Origin: Buchnera aphidicola str. Ak (Acyrthosiphon kondoi)
GTDB lineage: Bacteria > Pseudomonadota > Gammaproteobacteria > Enterobacterales > Enterobacteriaceae
Reading direction: 5' to 3'
Length of the DNA stretch: 64,000 bases
NCBI RefSeq assembly: GCF_000225445.1
Contig: NC_017256.1
Coordinates: forward strand, 372,001-436,000
Below, piece after piece: positions 20,076-30,474 of the stretch. The position numbers and the translations under genes are program-made. The notes under the pieces were generated by a model. The model did not search any database. It was not told where the DNA came from and was given only the letters and a program-made list of their open reading frames with translations. Position 1 is the stretch's first letter. Every line of letters starts with the position of its first letter.

Positions 20076-21218
20076 TTAGAAATGATAAACTATTCCAGCA
20101 CCGATAGTATTATCTGTAGGAATATTATTTTTCTTAATAAAATTATCACTTTTTAACAGATTAATTTTATAATTCATATATGTAGAAATATTTTTGTTAA
20201 ATTCATAACGAGTCGAAATATTAATTTCTTTTGCTAGTTCTAAATCTTGATGACCAGATGAATTTTTTGTGTTTGAATTTTGTCCTTTAGAATCTAAATA
20301 ACTTAACGAAGGATGAAAACCAGAATGAAAATTGTATTCTGCAATAGCTTCAATATTCTGTGTTTTATTAATATATAATTGTTCATTAGGCGAAGTATTT
20401 TGACTAATAACACTTGATGATGGTGTTAAATTACGGGCTTCACCATAAAAAGCTGCAATATATATATCATTAGCATCATATTTAAAACCTAACCCATATG
20501 CTCCAGCAGAAGGAAGTTTTTGATTTTGATTATTTTGGTCCAATTCAGATCTTTCAGAAGAAAAACAAGAACCAATAGCAGTAAGTCCAACATCACTTTC
20601 ATATTTTAAAGAAGCACCCCAACCTGTACCATTTTGCTGATGTTCTGCTCTGTTTTTAGATTGATCTTGATACTGTAATGCCAAACTAATTCCATTTGCT
20701 AAACCAAAAAGATTATTATTTCTATAAGTAAGTAAACTATTGTTTCTACCTATCATATAATTATCGTTATAATTAAATACACTATCTTTATTAATATATG
20801 GTGCACGATTAGTTAATGATTGTACATCATGAAAAATACCATAATTACGACCATAATCTATTGAACCCCAATCACCATATTTAAAACCAGCATATCCTAA
20901 ACGCACTGAATTGGACTGTTGTTTATTTAATAATTCTTCTGGTGCAGAAAAATCAGTTTTATATTCAATAGTAGCATAACTTGATAGTTCATCAGTAATA
21001 TTGATTTTTCCTTTTAAACCTAATATAGCATTAGTATCATCATTATGAGCTGTGATCTTAGTTGATAAAAAACCATGAGATAATTCATGATTAGGATTAA
21101 TGCTACCGTATAATTCAAGTTTGCTACCATGTTTATTAAAAATATCCAAAGCATTAACTCCATTACTAGCAGCTAACAACATTGGTATTACAATTGCTAA
21201 AGATCGATGATTTGTCAT
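20076..21218 (-). CDS. ompF: OmpF-type outer-membrane porin
   Basis: A general trimeric porin for diffusion of small solutes across the outer membrane. The 380-residue product has a signal peptide (hydrophobic about residues 8-17; probable cleavage after VNA at 23), a mature start LDIFNKHGSKLELYGS like E. coli OmpF, and a C-terminal beta-signal ending YHF with terminal Phe. The order porin-asnS-pncB is the E. coli ompF order, which supports the symbol. The loop-3 PEFGG constriction motif is not present; the corresponding stretch reads APYINKDSVF. Expression is probably high, given the isolated promoter region of 133 bases upstream. Confidence 0.9.
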   Translation of the reverse strand: MTNHRSLAIVIPMLLAASNGVNALDIFNKHGSKLELYGSINPNHELSHGFLSTKITAHNDDTNAILGLKGKINITDELSSYATIEYKTDFSAPEELLNKQQSNSVRLGYAGFKYGDWGSIDYGRNYGIFHDVQSLTNRAPYINKDSVFNYNDNYMIGRNNSLLTYRNNNLFGLANGISLALQYQDQSKNRAEHQQNGTGWGASLKYESDVGLTAIGSCFSSERSELDQNNQNQKLPSAGAYGLGFKYDANDIYIAAFYGEARNLTPSSSVISQNTSPNEQLYINKTQNIEAIAEYNFHSGFHPSLSYLDSKGQNSNTKNSSGHQDLELAKEINISTRYEFNKNISTYMNYKINLLKSDNFIKKNNIPTDNTIGAGIVYHF

Positions 21219-21351
21219 AATTTTTTATACTACCTTTTTAGTAAAAATAATTTAAATCCATATTATTTTATTAATATAAATATTACTTTTTTTATATTTT
21301 ATGTTTTTATGTAAACAGTCAATTAAAAAAATTATTTAGTAAATCTTCTAG

Positions 21352-22752
21352 TTAAAAATTAGCATTATTAACAGTACGTGGAAACGGAACAATATCTCGT
21401 ATATTTGTAACTCCGGTAATATAAGAAATTAATCGTTCGAAACCCATTCCAAAACCTGAATGTGGTACTGTACCGTATCGACGAAGATCTCGATACCACC
21501 AATAATCTTCTTTTTTTAAACCTAATTCTAATAAACGTTCATCTAAAATAGAAATACGTTCTTCACGTTGAGAACCACCTATTAACTCCCCAATATTAGG
21601 AACTAATAAATCTATTGCTGCAACAGTTTTTTTATCGTCATTCAATCTCATATAAAATGCTTTTAATTCCTTTGGATAGTTTTTTATAATTACTGGAATT
21701 TTAAAATACTGTTCTACAAGAAAGCGCTCATGTTCAGAAGACAAATCAACACCTAAAAAAACAGAGTTATTGAATTGTTGTTTAGAAGCAAGTAAAATAT
21801 TTATAGCTTCCGCATAATCTATACGTATAAAATCTACTAATAATAGTTTCTCTAGACGATCAACTATATCATTGTCAACAGAATATTTAAGAAAATTAAT
21901 ATCTGACATACAGTTTTTTAAAAGAGATTTGCAAATATATTTTAACATATCCTCAGCAAAATCTGATATATCACTTAAATTTGTAAAAGCTGATTCTACT
22001 TCTAGCATCCAAAATTCAGCTAAATGACGACTAGTATTAGAGTTTTCAGCTCGAAATGTAGGACCAAAGGTATACACTTTAGATAAAGAACAAGCATATG
22101 TTTCTAAATTCAACTGTCCCGAAACAGTTAAAAAAGATTCTTTTCCAAAAAAATCTTTTTTAAAATCAACGGATCCATCTTTATTTTTAGGAATATTTTT
22201 TATATCTAGTGTCGAAACACGAAACATTTCTCCGGCACCTTCACTATTTAAGCTAGTTATAATGGGTGTTGGAATCCAGCAGTAATTTTTCTTATAAAAA
22301 AAATGATGCAATGATTGCAATACATGATTTCTTATTCGAGCTACTGCACCTATTAAATTTGTTCTAGATCTTAAATGAGCTACTTCTCTCAAATATTCCA
22401 TGCTGTGTTTTTTAGCAGATATTGGATAAGTATCTGGATGTTCAATCCAACCTAGAACTTTTATTGTTTTTAATTGAATTTCATACTTCTGTTTATCTCC
22501 AATAGATAATATTAATATACCAGTAAATATAACAGAACATCCAATTGTTAAATGCAATATTTCTTTATAATAATTAGGCAAACTATTATTAGCGATTACT
22601 TGTATAGAATCAAAGCATGAACCATCATAAATCGTAATAAAAGAAAATCCAGATTTTGAGCTTCTTCGGCTTCGAACCCATCCACATACAGTAATTAAAC
22701 TATTTACTATAATATCATCTTTATATATATCTGATATTGATATTATGCTCAT
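21352..22752 (-). CDS. asnS: Asparaginyl-tRNA synthetase
   Basis: AsnRS charges tRNA-Asn. The 466-residue product equals the E. coli length. The N-terminal OB-fold anticodon domain (about 1-110) includes [19 protein letters not shown]; the class II catalytic core has [19 protein letters not shown] (motif 2) and the C-terminal motif 3 [15 protein letters not shown] followed by [10 protein letters not shown]. It lies between pncB and the porin on the same strand, as in E. coli. Confidence 0.97.
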   Translation of the reverse strand: MSIISISDIYKDDIIVNSLITVCGWVRSRRSSKSGFSFITIYDGSCFDSIQVIANNSLPNYYKEILHLTIGCSVIFTGILILSIGDKQKYEIQLKTIKVLGWIEHPDTYPISAKKHSMEYLREVAHLRSRTNLIGAVARIRNHVLQSLHHFFYKKNYCWIPTPIITSLNSEGAGEMFRVSTLDIKNIPKNKDGSVDFKKDFFGKESFLTVSGQLNLETYACSLSKVYTFGPTFRAENSNTSRHLAEFWMLEVESAFTNLSDISDFAEDMLKYICKSLLKNCMSDINFLKYSVDNDIVDRLEKLLLVDFIRIDYAEAINILLASKQQFNNSVFLGVDLSSEHERFLVEQYFKIPVIIKNYPKELKAFYMRLNDDKKTVAAIDLLVPNIGELIGGSQREERISILDERLLELGLKKEDYWWYRDLRRYGTVPHSGFGMGFERLISYITGVTNIRDIVPFPRTVNNANF

Positions 22753-22865
22753 AAAATCTTTCCTTTTACACTTATTTTTTAAAATAGACTATTATATAAA
22801 TAAATTTTTAAAATAGTGAAAATTTTTTTATATTTTAAAAAAAATACTTATAATCAATTTGATTT

Positions 22866-24065
22866 TTATCTATTTTTCAATGGTACATTAAATACTTTGC
22901 ATAAATGTTGTAAAAATTTTTGATCTAAACAAAATGTTTTTCCTGGACTATCAGATATTTTAGCAACAGGTTTGCCATTACATTTTACCAGTTTAATAAC
23001 AATATTTAGTGGTTTTACATAAGGAATATCACAAGTTAATTTTGTTCCTATTCCAAAAATAATATTAATTCTTTTATTGAATTTTTTATATAAGGATATA
23101 ATTTTCTCAAAATTTAAATTATCAGAAAATAACAATGTCTTAGTAAAAGGATCTATACCTAATTTTTCATAATGTTTAAGAGCTTTTTCAGCCCATTTTA
23201 CAGGATCTCCTGAATCATGCCTGATACCTTCATAAGAAGAAGTTAAATGTAAATTAAAATCATGCAAAAAAGCATCCATGGTAATTGAATCTGTAAGAGC
23301 GATACTTAGATGATTTTTGTATTGATATAACCATGTTTGTAATGCTAAAATCTGACTACTTTTTAAATTTGATCCAATTTGTTGATGTGCTTGAAACCAT
23401 TCATGAGCTTGTGTTCCAACTGGTTTTATTTTTAATATGCGAGCTATATGATAATTACTAGAACCTATCAAAAATGGAAAATTTTTTTTTAATCTTTTAA
23501 TAATAGAATATTGTACATCATAAGAAAATCTTCTTCTTGTTCCAAAGTCAACAATTTTTAAACGAGATAAATCAATATATTTAGTGTGATCAAAAAATTT
23601 TGTTAATTTTAAATCTAAATATTCTAAAGCAGATTTAGAACTAACTTCTGGAGAAAAATCACTATGAAAAACTTCACTAATTAAAGCTAATATTGGAACT
23701 TCCCATAATATTACTTCTTTCCATAATCCACTTATACGAATATGTAATCGCCCTTGATAATTTTTTATTTTTACTTGTGAAACATTATAACGAAATTTTC
23801 TTAACCAATGTAAATATTCTTTCTTAAAAAATGGAAAAGAGGTCATATAAATATATTCTTCATGACTCAAAGACAAGGTTCTCATCATACTAATTTGTTC
23901 TGATAAAATATTTGAATAACAACCTAGGGAATTATCTCCTCTACAAAGAAATTCAGCAACGACATCTACGTTTTTATAATGATAAAAAACTGCTTGTTGC
24001 ATATGAAGTTTATATGCATCAGTATCAAGTAATGTTTTTACTATTGGATAATCATATCGTTTCAT
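22866..24065 (-). CDS. pncB: Nicotinate phosphoribosyltransferase
   Basis: PncB converts nicotinate and PRPP to nicotinate mononucleotide in NAD salvage. The 399-residue product (E. coli 400) starts [20 protein letters not shown], and contains [29 protein letters not shown] (the region of the phosphorylated His) and [16 protein letters not shown]. Full length with no disruption. It is divergent from pyrD, sharing a 256-base spacer. Retention suggests that the symbiont draws nicotinate from the host. Confidence 0.96.
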   Translation of the reverse strand: MKRYDYPIVKTLLDTDAYKLHMQQAVFYHYKNVDVVAEFLCRGDNSLGCYSNILSEQISMMRTLSLSHEEYIYMTSFPFFKKEYLHWLRKFRYNVSQVKIKNYQGRLHIRISGLWKEVILWEVPILALISEVFHSDFSPEVSSKSALEYLDLKLTKFFDHTKYIDLSRLKIVDFGTRRRFSYDVQYSIIKRLKKNFPFLIGSSNYHIARILKIKPVGTQAHEWFQAHQQIGSNLKSSQILALQTWLYQYKNHLSIALTDSITMDAFLHDFNLHLTSSYEGIRHDSGDPVKWAEKALKHYEKLGIDPFTKTLLFSDNLNFEKIISLYKKFNKRINIIFGIGTKLTCDIPYVKPLNIVIKLVKCNGKPVAKISDSPGKTFCLDQKFLQHLCKVFNVPLKNR

Positions 24066-24321
24066 AGTATTCTTATATTTTTCATTCTACTCTTTTTTTT
24101 AACATACGATAATTATCATATTAATTTTATACTTTAATGATATAAAATTTTAAAAACAATATTATTTAAGCATTTTATAAAAAATATACATAAATAAAAA
24201 AGTTATCAATTTTTCAAAAAAAAATATTATATAAAATAAAATTATTTTTAATAATCTTTTTATAGAATATTTTTACTATAATTTTTTATAGAATTTTATT
24301 CTACATCAAAGAGGCAGTATA

Positions 24322-25334
24322 ATGTTTTATTATTTAATTCGTAAACTGTTATTTTTAATAGAACCTGAAAAAGCTCATTTGTTAACATTAAAATATCTCA
24401 GTATAAGAAATATTCAACTATTTAATTTTTTTTTTATAAAAAAATATTACCATCAAGAAAAATTAAATGTATGGGTTTAACTTTTAAAAACAAAATTGGT
24501 ACTGCAGCAGGATTAGATAAAAATGGAGAATATATACTTGCTTTATCAAAACTAGGTTTCGGTTTTATTGAAGTAGGTACTGTTACTCCTTTACCTCAAT
24601 CTGGAAACCCAAAACCTAGAATATTTAGAATAATTCCTATGGAAGGTATAATCAATAGAATGGGATTTAATAATCTGGGTATAGATAATTTAATTGATAA
24701 TATAAAAAAATCTAATTTTAAAGGTATAATAGGTGTTAATATAGGAAAAAATAAAAATACTAGTATTAAAAATTCAGTGAATGATTATTTAATATGCATA
24801 GAAAAAATTTATTGTTATGCTAGCTATATTGCAATTAATATTTCATCACCTAATACTGAAAATTTAAGAAACCTGCAATATGGAATACTTTTCAAAGATT
24901 TATTACATAAAATAAAAAAAAAACAAAAAGAACTGCACAAGAAGTATTTTAAATATGTTCCTATAGCAATTAAAATTTCACCGGACCTCTCAATTAAAGA
25001 ATTAGTTTACATTGCAAAGCAACTAATTAAATATAGAATAGATGCAGTAATTGCAACTAATACAACACTGGATCACTCATTAATATCTGGATTAAAAAAC
25101 AGTTCGCAAAAAGGAGGATTGAGCGGACTACCTTTGCAACAAAAAAGTACTAATACAATTTCAATATTATCAAAAAATTTAAAAAATAAAGTTCCTATTA
25201 TTGGAGTGGGAGGGATTAACTCTATCACTTCAGCTAAAGAAAAAATCGCATCAGGAGCTACTTTAATACAAATTTATTCTGGATTAGTATATCATGGTCC
25301 AAAACTAGTTGAAGAAATTATTAATAAAACATAA
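24322..25334 (+). CDS. pyrD: Dihydroorotate dehydrogenase (quinone), frameshifted near the N-terminus
   Basis: PyrD oxidises dihydroorotate to orotate at the inner membrane using quinone. From ATG 24322 (after GAGG) the frame reads [20 protein letters not shown], matching the E. coli N-terminus, but it stops at 24480. The rest is in another frame: immediately before [20 protein letters not shown] (ATG 24471) the second frame reads [10 protein letters not shown], matching E. coli QKVPAKPVNC. The shift therefore lies between 24426 and 24444, most likely in ten T at 24426-24435 (a run of seven A follows). One added base restores the frame. The FMN/active-site region ([16 protein letters not shown]) is intact. 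Starting at 24471 would lose the N-terminal membrane/quinone helices. Confidence 0.88.
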
Positions 25335-25496
25335 TATTTTATTTATAAATTCTAAATGTTTGCTTTCTAATATAAAATACTTACTAAATATTTATAATAA
25401 ACATTATAAGTATTTAGTTATTATGCATAATACATCTAAAAGTATTAGATGTACATCACAAAAATCATTTTTAATTTTACAAAACTTATGATAAAA

Positions 25497-27602
25497 ATGA
25501 ATCATTTATTTGCAAGTACAAATTTTGGTACTGAAAAATTACTAGAACAAGAGCTCTTATCTTTAGGAGCTGAAAACGTAAATGTAATAAAAGGCGGGGT
25601 TTATTATGAATCTAATGATTTATTACTATATAAAAGCTTAATGTGGAGCCGTATTGCGTCACGTATTTATTTATCGATAAAAAAGTTTACTATAAATAAT
25701 AGTGATGATCTTTATCATAATGTATATAATATTGATTGGACAGAAATTTTTCATCTACAAAAGACTTTTTTAGTTAATTTTAAAGGCACTAATAACATTA
25801 TTCGTAATAGTTTATTTGGAGCACTAATAACTAAAGATGCAATTGTTGATCAATTCCAAAAAAAATATTCTTCTCGTCCAAACGTAAATCTTATTAATCC
25901 TGATATTCGAATAAAATTATCATTATTAAATAATAACGTATTGCATATTATGCTAGATCTGAGTGGAGAATCTTTAAATAAAAGAGGATATCGTCAATTT
26001 TGTAATACTACTCCCATTAAAGAAAATCTAGGAGCAGCAATTGTATTGAGTTCGGGATGGAATAATAATATACCTATGATAGATCCTATGTGTGGTTCAG
26101 GAACATTATTAATTGAAGCTGCTATGATATCTTCTGATAGAGCACCTGGATTGAAAAGATTAAAATGGGGATTTCAATCATGGAAAAAATATAACAAAAA
26201 TATCTGGTTCAATACTGTTAAAGAAGCTGAAGAACGCTTTAAAATAGGTATAAAAAAATGTTTTAAAAATTATTTTATAGGATATGATTACAATCCTGAA
26301 ATTATAAAAAAAGCTAAAATCAATGCGTCTAAAGCAGGCATATCAAAAATCATTCAATTTTCAATACAAAATTTAAATGATCTAAATAACGTTTATAATA
26401 AAGAAAAAATAGGAATAATATTAAGTAATCCACCATATGGAGAAAGATATCAAACTGAAAGTCAATTAACAGGTGTATATATACAATTAGGGGTTGCATC
26501 AAAAAAATATTTTAAAAATTGGAAATTATCAATATTTAGTTCATCAATATTTCTTTTAAATTTTTTACAAATGCAATCATATGAAGAATATATTTTTAAG
26601 AACGGTGCATTAAATTGTATTCAAAAAAATTTTTTAATTTTCTTGAAAAAATCAAATGTTAAAAAAAATGAATTTAAAGATAGATTAAATAAAAACTTTA
26701 AAAAACTAAAAAAATGGGCTAATGTAGAAAAATTACAATCTTTTCGTGTTTATAATGCAGATTTACCAAACTATAATATAATAGTAGACATTTATCATAC
26801 ATGGATAGTAATTCAAGAATATAAAGCTCCAAAATTAATAGATAATAATAAATCTTTCAGAAGATTATGTCATGCTATTTACTATACTAAAGAAATATTA
26901 TCTGTTTCTATAAACCAAATTATATTAAAAACCAGACAGCAAAATAAAAAAAAGACACAATATAAAAAATTATTTGACAGTAATAATTTTATTGTTATTA
27001 AAGAATATCATGCAAAATTTTTAGTGAATTTAACAGATTATTTAGATACTGGTTTATTTTCAGATAAACGACTTGTTAGAAAGTTATTAGGGATAATGGC
27101 TAAAGGAAAAGATTTTCTTAATTTATTTTCATATACTGGAACCGCTAGTGTGTATGCTGGATTAGGACAAGCAAATAGTACAACTAGTGTAGATATCTCT
27201 AATACTTATATAAAATGGTCCATGCGTAATATGTCTCTGAATAATTTAACTGGTCCTCAACATAGTTTTATTCAATCTGATTGTTTAAGCTGGATAAAAA
27301 AAACCAATCAGAAATTTGATTTAATATTTATAAATCCACCTACTTTTTCTAATTCTAAAAAAATGCAACGATTTTTTGATTTAAAAAAAGATTATATTCA
27401 CATAATAATGAATTTAAAAAGAATTTTACACGATAATGGTAGTGTTATTTTTTCCAGTTCTACGCGAAACTTTGAAATTAATTTTGATTATATTAAAAAA
27501 ATGAAATTATATGTAAAAAAAATTACAAAAAAAGTACAATCGAAAGATCACTTAAAAAACACTAATGTTTATCATTCCTGGCTGATAAAACATGAAAAAT
27601 AA
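25497..27602 (+). CDS. rlmL: 23S rRNA methyltransferase RlmL (RlmKL, m2G2445/m7G2069)
   Basis: Bifunctional fusion methylating G2445 (RlmL part) and G2069 (RlmK part) of 23S rRNA. The 701-residue product (E. coli 702) starts MNHLFASTNFGTEKLLEQEL and has a THUMP region, first methyltransferase domain with DPMCGSGTLLIEAAM and SNPPYGERY, and a second with FLNLFSYTGTASVYAGL and FINPPTFSNSK. The ATG at 25497 was picked by alignment; the frame is open 16 codons upstream without similarity. zapC, between pyrD and rlmL in E. coli, is missing. uup follows after 20 bases. Confidence 0.96.
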   Translation: MNHLFASTNFGTEKLLEQELLSLGAENVNVIKGGVYYESNDLLLYKSLMWSRIASRIYLSIKKFTINNSDDLYHNVYNIDWTEIFHLQKTFLVNFKGTNNIIRNSLFGALITKDAIVDQFQKKYSSRPNVNLINPDIRIKLSLLNNNVLHIMLDLSGESLNKRGYRQFCNTTPIKENLGAAIVLSSGWNNNIPMIDPMCGSGTLLIEAAMISSDRAPGLKRLKWGFQSWKKYNKNIWFNTVKEAEERFKIGIKKCFKNYFIGYDYNPEIIKKAKINASKAGISKIIQFSIQNLNDLNNVYNKEKIGIILSNPPYGERYQTESQLTGVYIQLGVASKKYFKNWKLSIFSSSIFLLNFLQMQSYEEYIFKNGALNCIQKNFLIFLKKSNVKKNEFKDRLNKNFKKLKKWANVEKLQSFRVYNADLPNYNIIVDIYHTWIVIQEYKAPKLIDNNKSFRRLCHAIYYTKEILSVSINQIILKTRQQNKKKTQYKKLFDSNNFIVIKEYHAKFLVNLTDYLDTGLFSDKRLVRKLLGIMAKGKDFLNLFSYTGTASVYAGLGQANSTTSVDISNTYIKWSMRNMSLNNLTGPQHSFIQSDCLSWIKKTNQKFDLIFINPPTFSNSKKMQRFFDLKKDYIHIIMNLKRILHDNGSVIFSSSTRNFEINFDYIKKMKLYVKKITKKVQSKDHLKNTNVYHSWLIKHEK

Positions 27603-27622
27603 ATTCAAGGATAGAAAAATTT

Positions 27623-29404
27623 ATGTCTTTAATCAACGTTCAAGATGCTTATTTATCATTTAGTGATTTAGAAATATTAAAAAATAGCACACTTCATATC
27701 CATGAAAATGAAAGAATATGTTTAACTGGTAAAAATGGCACCGGTAAATCTACTTTATTAAAAATAATTAACAAAAAACAAGAATTAGATCATGGCTATG
27801 TTATTTATAAAAAAAATATAAAAGTGGCCTATCTACATCAAGAAAATCCAAAATATCTGAATATTTCTACATATGATTTCATTAGTTCAGGATCACAAGA
27901 ATATCAAATAAACAAAAAAAAAAATATAAAAGAATCTATAAAAATAGAAAAAATGATTGAAACAATTGAATTAAATAAAAATACTTTATTATCTCACTTA
28001 TCTGGAGGTTTATTAAGAAAAGCTGCATTAGGTCGTATACTGATAGGAGAACCTGATATATTATTGCTTGATGAACCTACTAATCACTTGGACATGAAAA
28101 GTGTAAAATGGCTTGAAATATTTTTAAAGAAATTTCCTGGCAGTATATTATTTGTATCACATGATAGAAACTTTATTCAAAATATATCCACACGTATTGT
28201 AGATCTCGATCGTGGAAAGTTAATTTCTTGGCCAGGTGATTATGAAAATTTTATAAAATTAAAAAATGAAAGTAATCGTATTGAAAATATACAAAAAAAA
28301 TTATTTGATAAAAATCTAGAAAAAGAAGAAAAATGGATTAGAAAAGGTATTAAAGCACGTTCTACTCGTAATGAAGGAAGAGTTAAAAACCTAAAAACAT
28401 TAAGACAAGAATATAAAGATTATAAGAAAATAGAAAAGTTAAACAATATTATAATTAACCAGTCTAAAAATTATTCAGGAAAAATAATTTTTGAATTAGA
28501 GAATATAGATTTTTACATCAATAATAGGGTTATAATAAAAAATTTTTCATCAATTGTTCAGCATGGAGACAAATTGGGATTAATTGGTAATAATGGATGT
28601 GGAAAAAGTACGTTAATTAAAATTCTTATAGGAGAAAACAAACCTTATAAAGGAAAAATTTATAGAGGGACAGGATTAAAAATATCATATTTTGATCAAA
28701 ATAGATCTGTATTACAACCAAATAAATCTATTTTAGAAAATATATTTTATGGGAAAGAAAAAGTTATATTAAATGGAAAAGAACAACATATAATAGGATA
28801 TCTAAAAAACTTTCTCTTTAAACCTAATCAATTACAATCTTTAGTAAAAACGTTATCAGGTGGTGAATGTAATAGATTACTTTTAGCTCGATTATTTTTA
28901 AAGCCTAGTAATGTTTTGATTTTTGATGAACCTACAAATGATTTAGATTTAGATACTCTACAGTTATTAGAAAAAATTATTATCAATTATCAAGGTACTG
29001 TTATAATTGTTAGTCATGATGAAACATTTATTAAAAATACAGTAAAAAAATGTTGGCATTTTGAAGAAAATGGATTTATTAATACTTATTTTTGCAATTT
29101 TAATTCTTTAAAAAAACAAAAAAAGAATTTAGAAAAAGAAAAAAAACAAAAAAATAAATTAGATGTAGAAAATAAAGTAAAAATAAAAAATAATTTCAAA
29201 AAAGAAATTAATTCAATATTGTATGAAATAGAAACAATCGAAATTAATATCAAAAAATTACAAAAAAAAGTAAATGAACCTAATTTTTTTAAAAAAAAAT
29301 TAGAAGAAAAATTACCAATGCTAAAAATGTTAACTAAAAAAGAAGAAGAATTAGAAAAAAAAATATTATATTGGGAAAGTTTAGAAAAAAATATTGCGAA
29401 ATAA
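27623..29404 (+). CDS. uup: ABC-F ATPase Uup
   Basis: Uup is a soluble tandem ABC-F ATPase that acts on ribosomes and affects excision of transposons in E. coli. The 593-residue product (E. coli 635) has two ATPase domains: Walker A GKNGTGKSTLLK (about 34-45) and GNNGCGKSTLIK (about 327-338), signatures LSGGLLRKAALG and LSGGECNRLLLA, Walker B ILLLDEPTNHLD and VLIFDEPTNDLD. A Lys/Glu-rich C-terminal coiled coil (about 490-593) corresponds to the DNA-binding tail but is shortened. A run of eleven A at 27914-27924 is in frame. AAGGA precedes the ATG. Confidence 0.95.
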   Translation: MSLINVQDAYLSFSDLEILKNSTLHIHENERICLTGKNGTGKSTLLKIINKKQELDHGYVIYKKNIKVAYLHQENPKYLNISTYDFISSGSQEYQINKKKNIKESIKIEKMIETIELNKNTLLSHLSGGLLRKAALGRILIGEPDILLLDEPTNHLDMKSVKWLEIFLKKFPGSILFVSHDRNFIQNISTRIVDLDRGKLISWPGDYENFIKLKNESNRIENIQKKLFDKNLEKEEKWIRKGIKARSTRNEGRVKNLKTLRQEYKDYKKIEKLNNIIINQSKNYSGKIIFELENIDFYINNRVIIKNFSSIVQHGDKLGLIGNNGCGKSTLIKILIGENKPYKGKIYRGTGLKISYFDQNRSVLQPNKSILENIFYGKEKVILNGKEQHIIGYLKNFLFKPNQLQSLVKTLSGGECNRLLLARLFLKPSNVLIFDEPTNDLDLDTLQLLEKIIINYQGTVIIVSHDETFIKNTVKKCWHFEENGFINTYFCNFNSLKKQKKNLEKEKKQKNKLDVENKVKIKNNFKKEINSILYEIETIEINIKKLQKKVNEPNFFKKKLEEKLPMLKMLTKKEEELEKKILYWESLEKNIAK

Positions 29405-29466
29405 AAAAAAATAAAAAGTAATCGTAAACATATCTTTTAATATTGTTCTTTTTAAAAATGATATAT

Positions 29467-30414
29467 TTACAAACAACAAGAACTAGATTTCTTCATACAA
29501 TTTAAAGAACAACAGTTTTTAAAATTAACAGAACAATTTGCACATTGAATAAAAAGAAGATGACATAAATTATACTGACAATTTACATAAGTATCAGACA
29601 GTTGACCACATTGTTTACAATACGATATTATTTCATCTGAAATTTTTTCGCTCATTCGATTATCAAAAACAAAATTTTTTCCTTTAAAAAGAATTGGTAA
29701 TCCATTTTTTCGAGCATCATGTACATAACCAATAATACCACCTTCTAAATGATATATATTTTTAAAACCATTAAAACGCATCCAAGCAGTAGCTTTTTCA
29801 CAACGAATACCACCAGTACAGTACATGACGATTTTTTTATTTTTAGCATAGCTCATCAATGGTATTATATTCTTTAATTGTTCTCGAAAAGTTGTACTTT
29901 TAATTTCTATTGCATTCTCAAAATGACCAATAGCATATTCATAAGAATTTCGCATATCAATAAATATTATTTCCTTGTTATCTAACATTAAGTTAACTGT
30001 TTTTGATTTAATATACACTCCTACATTATTAGGATTAAAAAAAGATTCTGTAATTCCATCTTGTACTATTTTTTCTCTAATTTTAACAGAAAGCACCCAG
30101 AAAGATTTCTCATTATTTAATGATTTATTAATTCGTAAATTATTTAACTCTGAATTTAAATGATATAAAAATTTTTTTATGAAAAAATAATATTTTTTTG
30201 GAATGCTAATTTGTGCATTGATACCTTCCGTTGCAATATAAATTCTTCCTAAAATATTATATTTATAAAAATTCTTATAAATTTTATCGCGATATTCTTG
30301 AGTATTTTTAATGGTGAAATACTTATAAAAAGACAATGTTAAACGAGGTTCTACTTCAGAAAACATACGTTTTTTTAATTCTTTTTTAGAAAGACGATTA
30401 TATAAAAATGACAT
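29467..30414 (-). CDS. trhO: tRNA uridine 5-oxyacetic acid pathway hydroxylase TrhO (YceA)
   Basis: TrhO hydroxylates U34 of certain tRNAs using oxygen. The 315-residue product (E. coli 350) has SEVEPRLTLSFYKYF and EGINAQISIP in the N-terminal domain, a rhodanese domain with FIDMRNSYEYAIGHFENAIE and the active Cys in VMYCTGGIRCEKATAW (about 200-215), and a Cys-rich end. The E. coli C-terminal tail of about 35 residues is absent. ATG 30414 (MSFLYNRLS) was chosen over a GTG three codons earlier because AGGTG, the ribosome site, overlaps that GTG. It is convergent with uup. Confidence 0.94.
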   Translation of the reverse strand: MSFLYNRLSKKELKKRMFSEVEPRLTLSFYKYFTIKNTQEYRDKIYKNFYKYNILGRIYIATEGINAQISIPKKYYFFIKKFLYHLNSELNNLRINKSLNNEKSFWVLSVKIREKIVQDGITESFFNPNNVGVYIKSKTVNLMLDNKEIIFIDMRNSYEYAIGHFENAIEIKSTTFREQLKNIIPLMSYAKNKKIVMYCTGGIRCEKATAWMRFNGFKNIYHLEGGIIGYVHDARKNGLPILFKGKNFVFDNRMSEKISDEIISYCKQCGQLSDTYVNCQYNLCHLLFIQCANCSVNFKNCCSLNCMKKSSSCCL

Positions 30415-30474
30415 TTCAAACACCTATAATTATTATGAATTAAGTATGATATACGCAAAAAAATATTATGAAAA

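Noticed and set aside
25309-25491. Possible small gene between pyrD and rlmL (site of zapC)
   Set aside because: No similarity to ZapC; overlaps the end of pyrD; likely chance.
27914-27924. A11 run in uup as a fifth frameshift
   Set aside because: The frame continues unbroken through both ATPase domains, so the run is in register.
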